From positions 3,970,833-4,034,832 of the forward strand of contig CM030940.1 in assembly GCA_018136815.1 (NCBI GenBank): a DNA stretch of 64,000 nt, given 5' to 3'. The notes under the pieces were generated by a model. That model saw only the letters and a program-made list of their open reading frames with translations, was not told the origin of the DNA and did not search any database. This document shows positions 25,976 to 36,500 of the stretch, piece by piece; the first letter of the stretch is position 1; each line of letters starts with the position of its first letter. The DNA is from Isochrysis galbana. Its lineage: Eukaryota; Haptophyta; Isochrysidales; Isochrysidaceae. Position numbers and translations under genes: made by a program.

Positions 25976-26088
25976 CAAAGATGCTTGAAGATGGTCCGAA
26001 AGAGCTTGCTGTTGTGAATCTGCATACATCATCCGTAGCAAAGCAAAGACCCGTTCACAAACAAGACGCCGAGTTGGGAGACATTGCG
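25976..26088 (-). pseudogene. hAT transposase C-terminal (dimerisation) remnant
   Basis: The minus-strand frame reads CLPTRRLVCERVFALLRMMY and DSQQQALSDHLQASL. This follows the hAT C-terminal pattern in which ERVFSLL is followed by a QxxALxDxxxASLMLRFN motif. The missing end (MSRFNGRR) is found on the far side of the nested insertion, on the minus strand just left of 25219, so the insertion split the motif. Only this fragment of the transposase remains. Confidence 0.75.
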
Positions 26089-26734
26089 AAAGCGCGGCTC
26101 CGCCTCTCTCGCTCCTCGCGTGTGGCCTGCTCCAAGAGACCCTCCTCCTCCTCCTCCTCCTCCTCCTCCTCGTCGTCGTCGTCGTCGAGAAAGACAACCG
26201 TCTCTCGCCGCCGCTTACGACGAGTAGAAGGAACCAACGGCGGCAGCGGGCGCAGTAGCAGGCGAGGTGGTCTCCTCCTCCTCTACCATCTGGATGCGTC
26301 GAGGGCGGGCCATCGGGCCATGCATGCGCCCTCCGCGGCTGCCGCCCCGCCGCCCCCCCCCCGTACACCGCGCACCGCGCGCGGCCCAATTTCCTTTTTC
26401 GAGGCGAAACCACCTAAATTTTGGTCAAAATTTTTGATTTCACTCGACTACCCAAATTTCGAAAAAAAATTGACAAAACTTACGGACTTGCCAAGTCATA
26501 ATACATATGTGTGTGTGTCTGATGTCTGATGTCTGAGGCACCAGCACGCTTTAAGATCAAGGTCAAGGTGTACGGGCAAGTGCAAGTGCGCTGAGGGTGT
26601 CGTGATAGTACCGGGTTAGTGGGAGTAGAGGTACTAACTCTCAGATGTTTTATTATGATCAAGGTCAAGCCCACGTCCACCCGCCCTTTGTATCGCAAGC
26701 CCTCAAGCCCTTGACTAGAAAACCTCTCATGCAT

Positions 26735-27490
26735 TCTGTATTCTGGTCTTCTGAGATCCCAGCGCCTTGCTGCTACTCGGTACCCAGAGAGGTTTGAGAC
26801 CCCGGGGAGAGGGGGGGGGGCGGGGGGGGGGCGGGGGGGGCGGGGGAATGCGAGCAGGGAGACGTACGAAAGGCGGTTGAGGGATGACTTTGTTTGGGCT
26901 CTCTCCGCGGGAGTGAGGGAGGAGTCTTCCTACTCCTCTCAAAGCGTGGCCCCTCTCCGAACCACTCCCTCGCCCCCCCCCCCTGTATCTTCTCGCTCCC
27001 CACCACCATCCCCAGCGCTCCCGCGCGCGCCCCCCCCCCCCCCCCCCCCCCGCGCCCCCCCCCCCCCCCCCCCCCCCCGCCCCCCTCCCCCGGCGCTCTC
27101 CCTTCCCCCCCACCCCCCCGCCCCGCCCCCCCGGCCGCCGAGAGCTGTGTCCTCGCTTCCCCCCCCCCACTTCTTCCCCCCCCTCTCTCCCCTTCTTTCC
27201 CTCTCGCCCCCTCGCACAGCTCCTCTCTTCTCCCCTCTCCTCTTCTCTTCCCCCTCCCCCCCCCCCCCCCACTTCCCCCATAGACACCGACAACAATCCT
27301 CCTCCCCCCTCCCCCCACCCACTTCCTCTCCTCTCCTCACCCGCCCCCTCCCCCCCGCTCTCTCGTCTCCCTCCCCTCCCAAGCTTTCCTACCCCTTCTC
27401 CCTCATCTCTTCCCCTTCTACCAGGCGCTCACACGCACCCGACGCTCTCACTCTTCTCTCTCCCTCCTTCCCCCCGATCCCACCCCGTAT
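26735..27490. repeat. poly-G/poly-C and CT-rich tract upstream of the GSK3-like gene
   Basis: G-runs at about 26811-26846 and C-runs at about 26980-27120 and 27250-27272, followed by C/T-rich DNA up to the kinase ATG. Several blocks of four or more G (or C on the other strand) could form quadruplex or i-motif structures. The long Pro/Ser or Gly/Arg frames here are composition artefacts. Confidence 0.6.
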
Positions 27491-27493
27491 ACG

Positions 27494-29576
27494 ATGTCCT
27501 CCTCCCAAGTAGAGGGCTCTGTCGAGGGAGAGATCTGGGAAGGGGGCGGCCGCCGCTACCGCATGGAGAAGGTTGTGGGGAATGGCGCGTTCGGTATCGT
27601 GTGGCGCGCCAAGGAGCTCGATTCAGGAGCGCAAGTCGCCATCAAGAAGGTGATTCTCGACCGGCGCTACCACAACCGAGAGCTAGAGATGCTCAGACAG
27701 CTCGAGCACGATTGCGTGATCCGGCTACTCAACCACTTTGAGAAGCCGGGGAGGAAGCAGGTGAGGCTGTGGGGAATGCGAGCGCGGGAGGGCGGGAGGG
27801 AGGGAGGGGGGGGGGGGGCAACGAAGCGCACGCCGCCTGGCTGCCGCACGTGTGCTCTCTGGCTTCCACTTCAACAGTGCGCCGCAACACGTCTTGCCTC
27901 AACGTTCCGTGCAGGAGGAAACGTACCTTCATCTGGTGATGGACTTCCTCCCCGAGACGATACGCTCGACGGCGATGGCGTTCCACAAGCAGCGGCAGCG
28001 CTTCCCCACCGATCACGTCCGGGTCTACCTCTTCCAGGTCCACCAGCCACCCACCGTTCCGCTGCACCCGCCTCGCCGGCTACTGCAACATCCTAGCAAT
28101 GCACAGTGCCAATCTTGCCTCGGAATGTTGCCTCGCAGGCGCTCAAGGCGCTCGAATATGTGCACGGGCTTCGGATCTGCCACCGTGACCTCAAGCCTGA
28201 TAATTTCCTGGTCGACCCGTCTACGCTCAAGCTCAAACTCATCGACTTTGGATGCGCAAAGGCGAGCCTGCTCACCCTGCACCCCACACCCCTCTCCTTG
28301 CCGCCTTGTCCATGTCTTCCATACGAGCATGCTGCGGACTCGCTTGTTGATCCGCCGCCTCATCTCTCTTACCGGCTAGCGTCCAGCCGCTTCCCACGCC
28401 CACCTCTCTCTGTTCCTGATTCACGCACGCCTCGCTCAGGTCCTCGTGCGCGGGCAACCCAACGTCTCCTACATTTGCTCGCGTTACTACCGTGCGCCCG
28501 AGCTGCTCTTTGGTGCCACCGAGTACGCGTGCTCAGTCGACATGTGGTCAGTTGGCACGATTCTCGCAGAGCTGCTCCTCGGCCACCTGCCCTTCCAGGG
28601 GCAAGACTCGACACAGCAACACCTCGTCGAGATTCTTAAACTCCTTGGCACCCCCAGCGAACGGGACTTGCGCGCGATGGGTGCGCCAGCCAGTCCGCCA
28701 TCGAAGTGACGTGTGCGAGCCCTCTCCAGCCGGTCACCCCACCTCAATGATTCCCGCATGGCCATGCCTGTGGCACCGCCAGCCCGCCTGCCCACCCGTT
28801 GCCCGCGCGCTTGTCCAGGCGCCACATGCCACGCGTCCGACTTGCCCAAGCTCCGCGCGTACCCGTGGGACCGCGTCTTCCCCTCGGGCACCTCGCAGCG
28901 GGCAGTCGATCTCGCTCACCGCCTGCTTTGTTATGACCCGGCGCAGCGGCTCACGGCGTCCCAGGCGCTCGCCCACCCCTTTTTCGAGGGAGTCCAGTAC
29001 CTACTTCAAGACGCTGCTGCGGGGGGCGGCGCCGCCGGCCGCCTTCCGGCCGCTCACGAGGCCTGGCAGGCAACTCTCCAATCGCTCTTCGACACGTATG
29101 TCGCCGCGCGCTCTGCTGCCGTTGCTGAGGCGATGCCAGCGCTCGAGAAGGCTATCGCCGCGGCGGTGGCCGACACCTCCTCGATCGATGCCATGCTCAG
29201 CGCTGCAAAGCGCGAGCTCGCTCCCCGCCTCGCCGAAATCAAGCGACGCGAGGCAGAGGCCATGTCCACGCTCTCTCAGGCCGTCCTGCGCTCCGTCCGT
29301 GCCCCCGAGGCGGCTGAGGGCTCCCGGGCGGCTGCCCTTGCTGCTGCCATCGCCGAGGAGCACAAAGCGGCAGAAGGCGCCACAGCTGAGATCGCTGCAC
29401 TGCGCGAACAGCTCGCCAAGCTCCAAGAAGAACTCCACGCCGCGCGCGCAGCAAGTAGTGGCGTCGGCGCCGCAGCGGCGCGCTCGTCGGCCGCCGCAGA
29501 GCTCGGCTCGCCGTCGGACCGCGCGGCGCCCTCGCATCGAAATTCCATCGCAAGGCCCGCCAGTGGGAGTGAGTAA
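27494..29576 (+). CDS. GSK3/shaggy-type protein kinase with C-terminal extension
   Basis: CMGC Ser/Thr kinase of the glycogen synthase kinase 3 family. Exons 27494-27760, 27915-28037, 28139-28261, 28440-28680 and 28819-29576 join in frame (503 residues). Motifs: [12 protein letters not shown] glycine loop, VAIKK lysine, [13 protein letters not shown] (alpha-C Glu), [16 protein letters not shown], and [18 protein letters not shown] with the activation-loop Tyr of GSK3, then [14 protein letters not shown] and a kinase C-lobe ending AHPFFEG. The last 190 residues are an Ala/Glu-rich predicted coiled coil, not usual for GSK3. Intron 3 starts with GC, not GT (AAAG/GCGAGC). The stop overlaps a good donor (GGGA/GTGAGT at about 29568); splicing to 29683 would replace the end and run to about 29891. 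Confidence 0.92.
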
Positions 29577-30821
29577 CATGCCCAGTCTCACACAACACAC
29601 CTGCCGGTATGGCTCGGCGCACCCGTCCATGGGCCGTGGCTCGGCCCTCGCCCATCCTGCCCTGCCGCCCTCGTTGTGACAGGTTCACCTATGTACGCGC
29701 GCGCCTCGTCCATATCTGTTGACGAGACTCCTGGTCGCGCAGCCAAAGGTATTCGAGGTCTGCCGGCCGACAACATGGGACAGGCGAGAACGCGTCCCGG
29801 CGTACTGATTGTAGACGCGACACCCCTCAGCTCGACCCTGCCATGCACACGTGCCAGTGGCATGAGGTGGCCTGGCTCTTCCCTTGTCTAACTTGCTGAT
29901 GAGTTTTTTCTTCCCTATTCCCCGATAACAGATGACGCCGCTTGGCGTCGCGCACCAGTCGTCCGGTGCCTCGTCGCACGATGAGCATAGTGACCGATTC
30001 TCGGAGAGATGAGCCCTGTGTTCAAGCTGCTCCTCAATGGACATCATTTCCCGCCAGGAAGATGTTGCGCAACAATGGCACAAGCGATGGCCTCCTCGTG
30101 CGAAGTGCACGCACTTATGGACATCAACGTCCATTTGGGTGCGGGTTGATTAGGTGGAGGATATGCCGTGCTTGAAGAGCTTGCAATTCGAGCAGAGGCG
30201 AATAAGTGGGGTGAGGGAAGAAGTGGGCGCGCGGCGCGTGCTACTTCTCGTCGCGCCAGCAGACGTACGCGACGGGAGAGGTGAAGTCAAGAGAGGCATG
30301 GTTGCGGGCATGCCACATGCTTGTCGGTGCCGTAGCTGGTTGTGAAGAGATTTATCACCCGCGATGGGTCATGGGATGTCGACTGGAATATGGGAATCAT
30401 GGTGCACCGAGGCGATTTAGGTGCGGATTGTTTCAACAAACCAATCTGTGGAAAAAAAGCAGTTGTGGGCACTATTGGTACTACCTCGCGTGACGTCCGC
30501 CCCGAGCTACGGTGGGGCATTTTCCGCAAACAAGCACGGACGCAAATGCCGGCACCATCGAGTATCGGTATTGCTCGGGCTGGATCAGCGAAGGTGGTGC
30601 TGATTGAGGCAAACGGTGGCTTATCTAGATCTAGTTCGTCCGACACAACTATTGTAAGAGTTCGAGCCGCTGGAGCGTGCCACGAGCCCGATCTCTGGGC
30701 CACCCCCGCGCCGGGAGGAGGAACGCAGCGCGTGAGGCTCGGGGCAGCACCACACACCTGCGCGGACTGCCACCATCGCGCGGGGGGCGGTGTGCACTCC
30801 ACACCCCACTCTTCCATGCTG
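29577..30821. other. intergenic, no gene seen
   Basis: Apart from a possible alternative last exon of the kinase (29683-29891), no supported coding frame, repeat or RNA gene was recognised. Confidence 0.45.
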
Positions 30822-30960
30822 CACAGCGTGCAACCCTCTTTCCTTACGCGAGAAGGCGCGCTTTCGCAGCCTATATGGCACAACTTACACATCCCCAGCG
30901 GTTTCGAGCGTGGTGACGTTGGACCATTTCCATTTCTGGTCCCCGTTCACTCCGAACGAT
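30822..30960 (+). pseudogene. LINE ORF2 internal fragment
   Basis: The plus-strand frame reads VQPSFLTREGALSQPIWHN and LHIP. The LINE at 948-4480 has IQPSFLTREGALSQPIWHN and PHIP. Similarity fades after about 30900. It is a short orphan piece. Confidence 0.75.
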
Positions 30961-31463
30961 TGCCGCATTGTTGGCGTCGCTTCCGGAGAGTCGTCCGCGT
31001 CGTCGGACGCGGCGAGCTCGCGCGTGCCGGAGGCGGTGCGGTCCATGGGGAGAATGGGTCGTGAAGAGTAGACTCGGAGGCGTAGAGTGGCGTGTCGTTG
31101 TCGTGGTTATCGTGGGTTTCTTTTTGGTCCTCGTGGTTGTCTGACTCGGGAGTAGCTGGACCGGAAACAACGGGGTCGGAAGAATCTTCACTAGTTTCCC
31201 TCACCCTCTCATAACGATGAAGAGCCGACCACGGCTCGTATGCGGTAGCCTCGGTCGAGCTAAGGGAGGGCCGGTACCGATAGGCTGCGCCGCGCGCAAG
31301 CAAGTAGCTCTAGCGCAGACAGTTTCTTTGTCGATGGCTGGTCTCCTCGTTGGCTCAAATGTCGAAGAAGAACAAGCATCCAATGGGTCGCCATCGCTCC
31401 AGCTACACCGACGTAGGTGTGGCTGCGAAGAGCGCCACGCACGCTGCGGTGAAGGAGAGAGTA

Positions 31464-31545
31464 TCATGGATACATCCATGATACGTGCATCATAGATGCA
31501 TATCTATCATGGATACATCCATCTCATGCATCGTGGATGCTCATT
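31464..31545. repeat. clustered near-palindromes ATGGATACATCCAT
   Basis: ATGGATACATCCAT occurs at 31467-31480 and 31511-31524, with related ATGCATCGTGGATGC and GATGCATATCTATC around them. Each core has 6-bp arms. Function unknown. Confidence 0.6.
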
Positions 31546-31810
31546 CTAACCTCTGTACGTTTATACTGAGGTCTCTGCTTCTCACTTCTCCCTCGCGGCC
31601 GTTTCGAGTCCGCGCGGGGCATTCTTGCGGCACAGAAATTTCCCCGCGCGCTCTTACTTTGTTACTATTAGTTTCGCGTGCGTTTGTGTGAATGTGCGTG
31701 CGCGTGAATGTAGTAAGAATCTTATCCGGCGATATACGATTGGCGATGCGATCGGCGATGGCGCTCTGCCTCGCCCAAGCCGCGGTGGTTGCCTCATGGG
31801 CACCACCGCG

Positions 31811-32570
31811 ATATGGCTAAAGCGGAAAAAAGCAGAGAAGACCACATCGTCGACAATTCATTCATCTACCCGAAGGGGGACGCCCCGAAAGCGATATACA
31901 CACTATATCTAATAGCGTGGAGATATATCGTCACAGACTTCTATAGAATTCATTACGACGGCATAGAATTCTCGGAAGAATCAATATTGATAAGGACGAT
32001 AGAGAGATACACCACACTGAGCAAAGCTCTTTCATTCGCAAATAACGAAACCGACTCGGCAAGAACAGCCCAAGCGGGCATGGGTAGGGGTAGGCAACCC
32101 AAAAAAAGAATAGACATAAGCGACTTGAGACCCGTTTTTACTTTGAACGACAAGGGTGGGCTCAGACCCAGCGAGGAGCTAGTGGAACTAGCCACCAAGC
32201 CGCTGGGGATAGCACACGCCGTCGAGGGGAACAAGGTGCGACGAAACGACGGCGAATAAGCCAGGGACACAGCGAACCTGGGGTTCATTGGGGATAACAC
32301 GAGCCCGACGGAACCCAGATGACCAACGCGAACCCGATCGGGCACGCAAGCCAAGAGAGACGACAACAGGCCTGCCCGGCCCCCACACTCACTCCGAACC
32401 AGGCCTTAGGTAGGGCACCAGGGCCGGACCCCGGAAACCGAAGACAAAGGAATGAAGGGGGGCAGGGAAAGAGGTGGAGGGAGGGAAGTTAAGGGCGGTG
32501 TAAGTAGAGAAGGGAGACCCAGTCAGTAGTAGGTGTGTAGCCCGGAATCTTCAGATGTTTTTTTTTTGGT
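31811..32570 (+). pseudogene. 5'-truncated LINE copy: ORF2 C-terminus plus 3' untranslated region
   Basis: The coding part runs to a stop at 32257-32259 and reads DNSFIYPKGDAPKAIYTLYL, IAWRYIVTDFYRIHYDGIEF and GRGRQPKKRIDISDLRPVF, matching the C-terminal domain of the LINE at 948-4480. The 3' region (32260-32570) contains GACAAAGGAATGAAGGGGGG and ends AATCTTCAGATG followed by T10. The tail shows that this family ends in oligo-T, not oligo-A, on its sense strand. It is a typical dead-on-arrival truncated insertion. Confidence 0.85.
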
Positions 32571-33508
32571 TGACAAGGAGGGGGCATAGAAACGTAGACG
32601 ACTTCTAAAACAAAAAGGTCGATCGCGGATGCGACAGTGCCGTGCCCTGCGGGCGCACACGCAAATCCCTACCCCGATATTATGTAGCGATTACACCAAA
32701 CAGGAGCAACGATCACACCAAATAGGAGCATGTAGTAGTATGCACGATACACACACATATGTTAGGTAGCGCGATGGGGGGGAAATACGTGCCCATACGC
32801 TCATGTTTGTCATGCGGGCGTACACATGACCATGCAACATGACATGAATGGAGAGTGAGAGCGTGAACGAGAGGGACGAGAGAACGAGAGAGAACTTACA
32901 CATAAAATTTGTTCGACCCAGTCGCACACTAGCAAAAAAGAATGTCAAGCAGCCCCTTATCAGTGGACTAGGGGAAGGCGTTGGCGTTCAGAAATGAGCC
33001 ATGCCCGCAACGCCTCTGCCATAACTTCGCTCATCTGAAGGCCCGACTGCGCATGTGGCATCAATGATCGGTCTTGCATGCGAGCACCAAGACTTTTCTT
33101 TGGCGAGATCCGTGTACGAGTCCATACCAAGACGAGGGACAGCGTCTGGAATTTTTCTGATGTAGCACCTCGGGGCTGAATGTTCAGTCGGTCCTTGACG
33201 TTCACTCTAGGTGCGCAATGAGCAACAGACAGACCGAGCTATTTGTCTTGTACGGAGAGAGGCAGGAGAAATCAAGTACGCGCGTAAACAGCCTCTGTTA
33301 ACTGAGATTGAGCGTGCCGCTTCCCTGTTTGCTGAGTAGCACGTGGTGAAAGCGCAAGCGAGTCATCCGCTCCTCATTCGCGAACAAACTCACTAACAAG
33401 ACGCATCTGTTCTTGTCGGCAAACCCTTTCCGGCGCAGCTAAAGCCAGAGCAGAATGTATGCGATGCTTGGCGTGGAGTTGCGCAAGTGAGTGTGCTCAT
33501 GGGCGGCC
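32571..33508. other. downstream region of the acetyltransferase gene, no gene seen
   Basis: No coding frame with recognisable features. The last few hundred bases before 33509 are probably the 3' untranslated region of the minus-strand gene. Confidence 0.45.
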
Positions 33509-36500
33509 TCAAAGATCTGACATCATCATGTCCGAGAAACAGTCGCTTTGGAGGTAGACGTCCGCTTTGGCGTCAACGCACATCGGGCAGATGAACGAGT
33601 CGTCCGAGGCGGGCATGTGAGAAGGTGGAAGGCAGCCTGGATGGAGCCAATTGTCGCAAGCATCACACGCCACCATCATAGAGCCATCATCCAGACGACC
33701 TCGCTTACACCCCGGCAGACAATAGTGTGCCGACTCGGATCCAGAGGGGTGGAGCATCTCGTGCACTAGCATCATCGTCGAGTATTGAGCGTAGCGGAGC
33801 GAGTTGAACTGCAGAGCGTGGCGCATGCAGTGGTGCAGCAGCGCCTGGCGCGAGTTTGCCACCTCATATGAGATATTGTGAGCGCGCTCGAAGGCCTCAG
33901 CCATCGTGTCAGCCTCCGCAACGGCCTCGGCACTGAGTGGAGCCAGTTTGGCCACAAGGAAATGCCCTTGCAAACGGCGCATCTGCTTTTGGACTTTATG
34001 CACTATGTCTTCAGAATTGGCACCAGCGGCGAACTTGTTGAGAGCCAAGCCCTTGAGGCGTTGGCTAGACCCAATACTGGAGAGGCGTGTCACGGATGCG
34101 GATCGCGCCATGAGTCGCTCTACACTACCAGACTCCGACGGTAGGCGAGATGCAGAGGCGGAGCGAGACAAACATTTGTTAGGACTACGTGGATCAAGCG
34201 GGACCTCAGGTCCCCGATCCGAAGCGGATCGAGAGAGCGAGACGTTCCACTGGTTCTCGCCCTTACCCGCAACGGCGGCAGCTGGAGGCCCTGGAGCATC
34301 TTCACCTTGCAGGATGGCGGGTACAGTGATCTCCCACTGGTCACCTTTAAAGAGCGGGATCTGCCGTGCGGACTTAATGTGGCGAAACTCGTCCAACATC
34401 GAGCCATATCTGCGGTGAAGGGAAGAGAGACGCGGCCCGAGCCGTCAATACAAGAGCACCCACAAGCGCGTTAGGGCTGGAGTCTATACGCCATAGCAGC
34501 GTGGCTCAAGTCCGAATGTATCCACCCATACCGAGATTCTTTGGCGGACGCACCTCTCGACTACGCCTTCAGCCTTTGACTTATCGAGGAGCTTGCAGTA
34601 CCACGAGCGTAGCTTCTCCCGCTTCATTGGTCGCCGCTCCTCGGGGGGCCTTGCGTAGAAGATGTACTCGTCTCCAGCACGAGGAGGCTCAATCCAAAGA
34701 TGGACGTGCTCGAAACCGCGCGAGCGGCATGACGAAAGATAAGCACACAGGAGCGCCCGGTAAACGGTCGACCGATGCCCGTCGGGGTTGGAACGGAAAA
34801 ATCGAACTGAGTCCACATAAGAGATGTAAACTCGGCGCGTGTTCGGCTGAGGGCACCGTGCGTCGTACTCTTGCGCATACACCATGAAGAAGGCAATGTC
34901 GTACCCCTCGACACGTTGGAAGGCCAGCAACCCCCGAGACCGATAAGGGAATTCGGACGGGTAGGCCTAAGACATGGGCGTATGGACGGGGCAGTCAGAC
35001 CGCTGACAACGTATTGATGGGACAAGGATTGATCGCAATGAGAGCATGGATAGATGGGCGGCCTAAATGCTCATTCACGCCTTAGCCTAGAGTACCGTTC
35101 TCCGGCTAGTACTATTGCGAGAGCGCGCACCTCGCCGCTTGACCACTCCCGCTGCACCATCTCCTCTTTGGCTTGCGTGCTGCTCTCGATGCTCGAGACG
35201 ACTCGAACTCGGACCGGCTCACATTCGACGCCAGCAGCGGCCAAATCTCTCGCTATGGCAGCCTGCAGCGAGGGAAAAGAGGCAGGTCGATTAAAGCCTT
35301 CGGACCAATGCCTTAACAGAAGGGCACGAGACGAGGAGTTGTGGGTGCATGAGCGCCTCTCGAAATCCCCACGAATCGCACGGCCACCGTCCCTCTGCGC
35401 ACCTCGAGCTCCCTCGACAGCTCGCATTCTGGTAGCTGCTCCGCCTCGCTTCGTGGCTGCTCAAATTTGCGCCCTTCAGCTTTCGATGCCAGGCACACAC
35501 GGCACATCCACGGCGGGGATGATGAGTCAGCGTTCTTCACACCTCCGCCCATCTGCAAGCCAGTCACCACACTAGTGACCGTGCCCGTCGGCTCAGCATT
35601 GCTTCGGATCTTCATAGCAGCGCCATCAGCATTGGTCGGCACCGACCGATGCTGATGGACGTGAGGGTTGTACAAAGCACAGACCCAGTGCTGCCATAAT
35701 TTGCACGATGAGCACTGAACCCAATTTTGCTGTTCCGAGTCCTCGGGCTCCTCTGCGGAAAGTTGCCGGCGACGCCGGACGGGCACCTGCCGGGCAAAGT
35801 GGTTGGGGTAAGCAGTGCCCAAAATACCACCGGCATTGAGTCGTTGAGGCGGAGCCTGAAATGGCCAGCTAGGTGGCATATCCGTTGCTGGCTTCGTTGC
35901 TGGCGCACCTCGACAAAGCCTGCGAGAGGCACATCCCTGGCGCCAAGTGTCACCGTTGCACTGGCGAGAGCAGAGGTAGACGGCATCCCACGTGAAGGAC
36001 CGGCGGCAGCGGCGCGGTCTTCCGCCTTTTGCCGCTGTTCTTTGTAGCACGGCGAGCACAGCTGTGCAGAGGTGATGCCGAACTGAATCGCTTCCGCCAT
36101 GTCCGCCTGACGCGTGAGGGTGGCTCGCGGCGTAAGTACAAAGCTGCAAGTGACCTGTATAGAAGATGAGGTGGCCAAAAGCTCGGCAGCGGACCTGGTA
36201 CTCCCATGAGGATCTCATCGGGTGCTGCAACGCCCGCCCGCACATATCACAGTCTGCAGGAGGTCGCTGCATTAGAAGTGCGTGCTTTCGACATCCGTAG
36301 AAGCTGCAGCGCAAGCGCATGGCGGACGACACCACGCCCTTAATCGTGCGAGAGGCAGCAGGGGGTGCAGCCGTGGCAGTCATGGTGGAGAGTATGCTCG
36401 TGTCGCCCGCGCTTGGTCCTCCACTGGCGGCCTTGGTGAGCTCCATTGCAGCCGCAAGCAATGGGTCGCGCTGCAACCTGATCGTGTAGTGCCCTGTCGT

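Larger units (their letters stand above)
24865..26494. mobile_element. decayed hAT-superfamily transposon with perfect 22-bp TIRs and 8-bp target duplication
   Basis: The inverted repeat TTGGCAAGTCCGTAAGTTTT plus GT occupies 24865-24886 and recurs reversed at 26473-26494, identical over 22 bp. It is flanked by GTCATAAT on both sides (24857-24864 and 26495-26502), the 8-bp duplication typical of hAT. Inside, a minus-strand remnant of the hAT C-terminal dimerisation motif lies at 25976-26088 and is interrupted by a 756-bp insertion (25219-25974). The remainder is poly-C, (TCC)n/(GTC)n at 26141-26187, and AT-rich subterminal DNA. No intact transposase remains. Confidence 0.92.

Noticed and set aside
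26773..27512. Pro-rich and Gly-rich frames around the poly-C/poly-G blocks
   Set aside because: Homopolymer translation with no domain; it lies just upstream of the kinase start.
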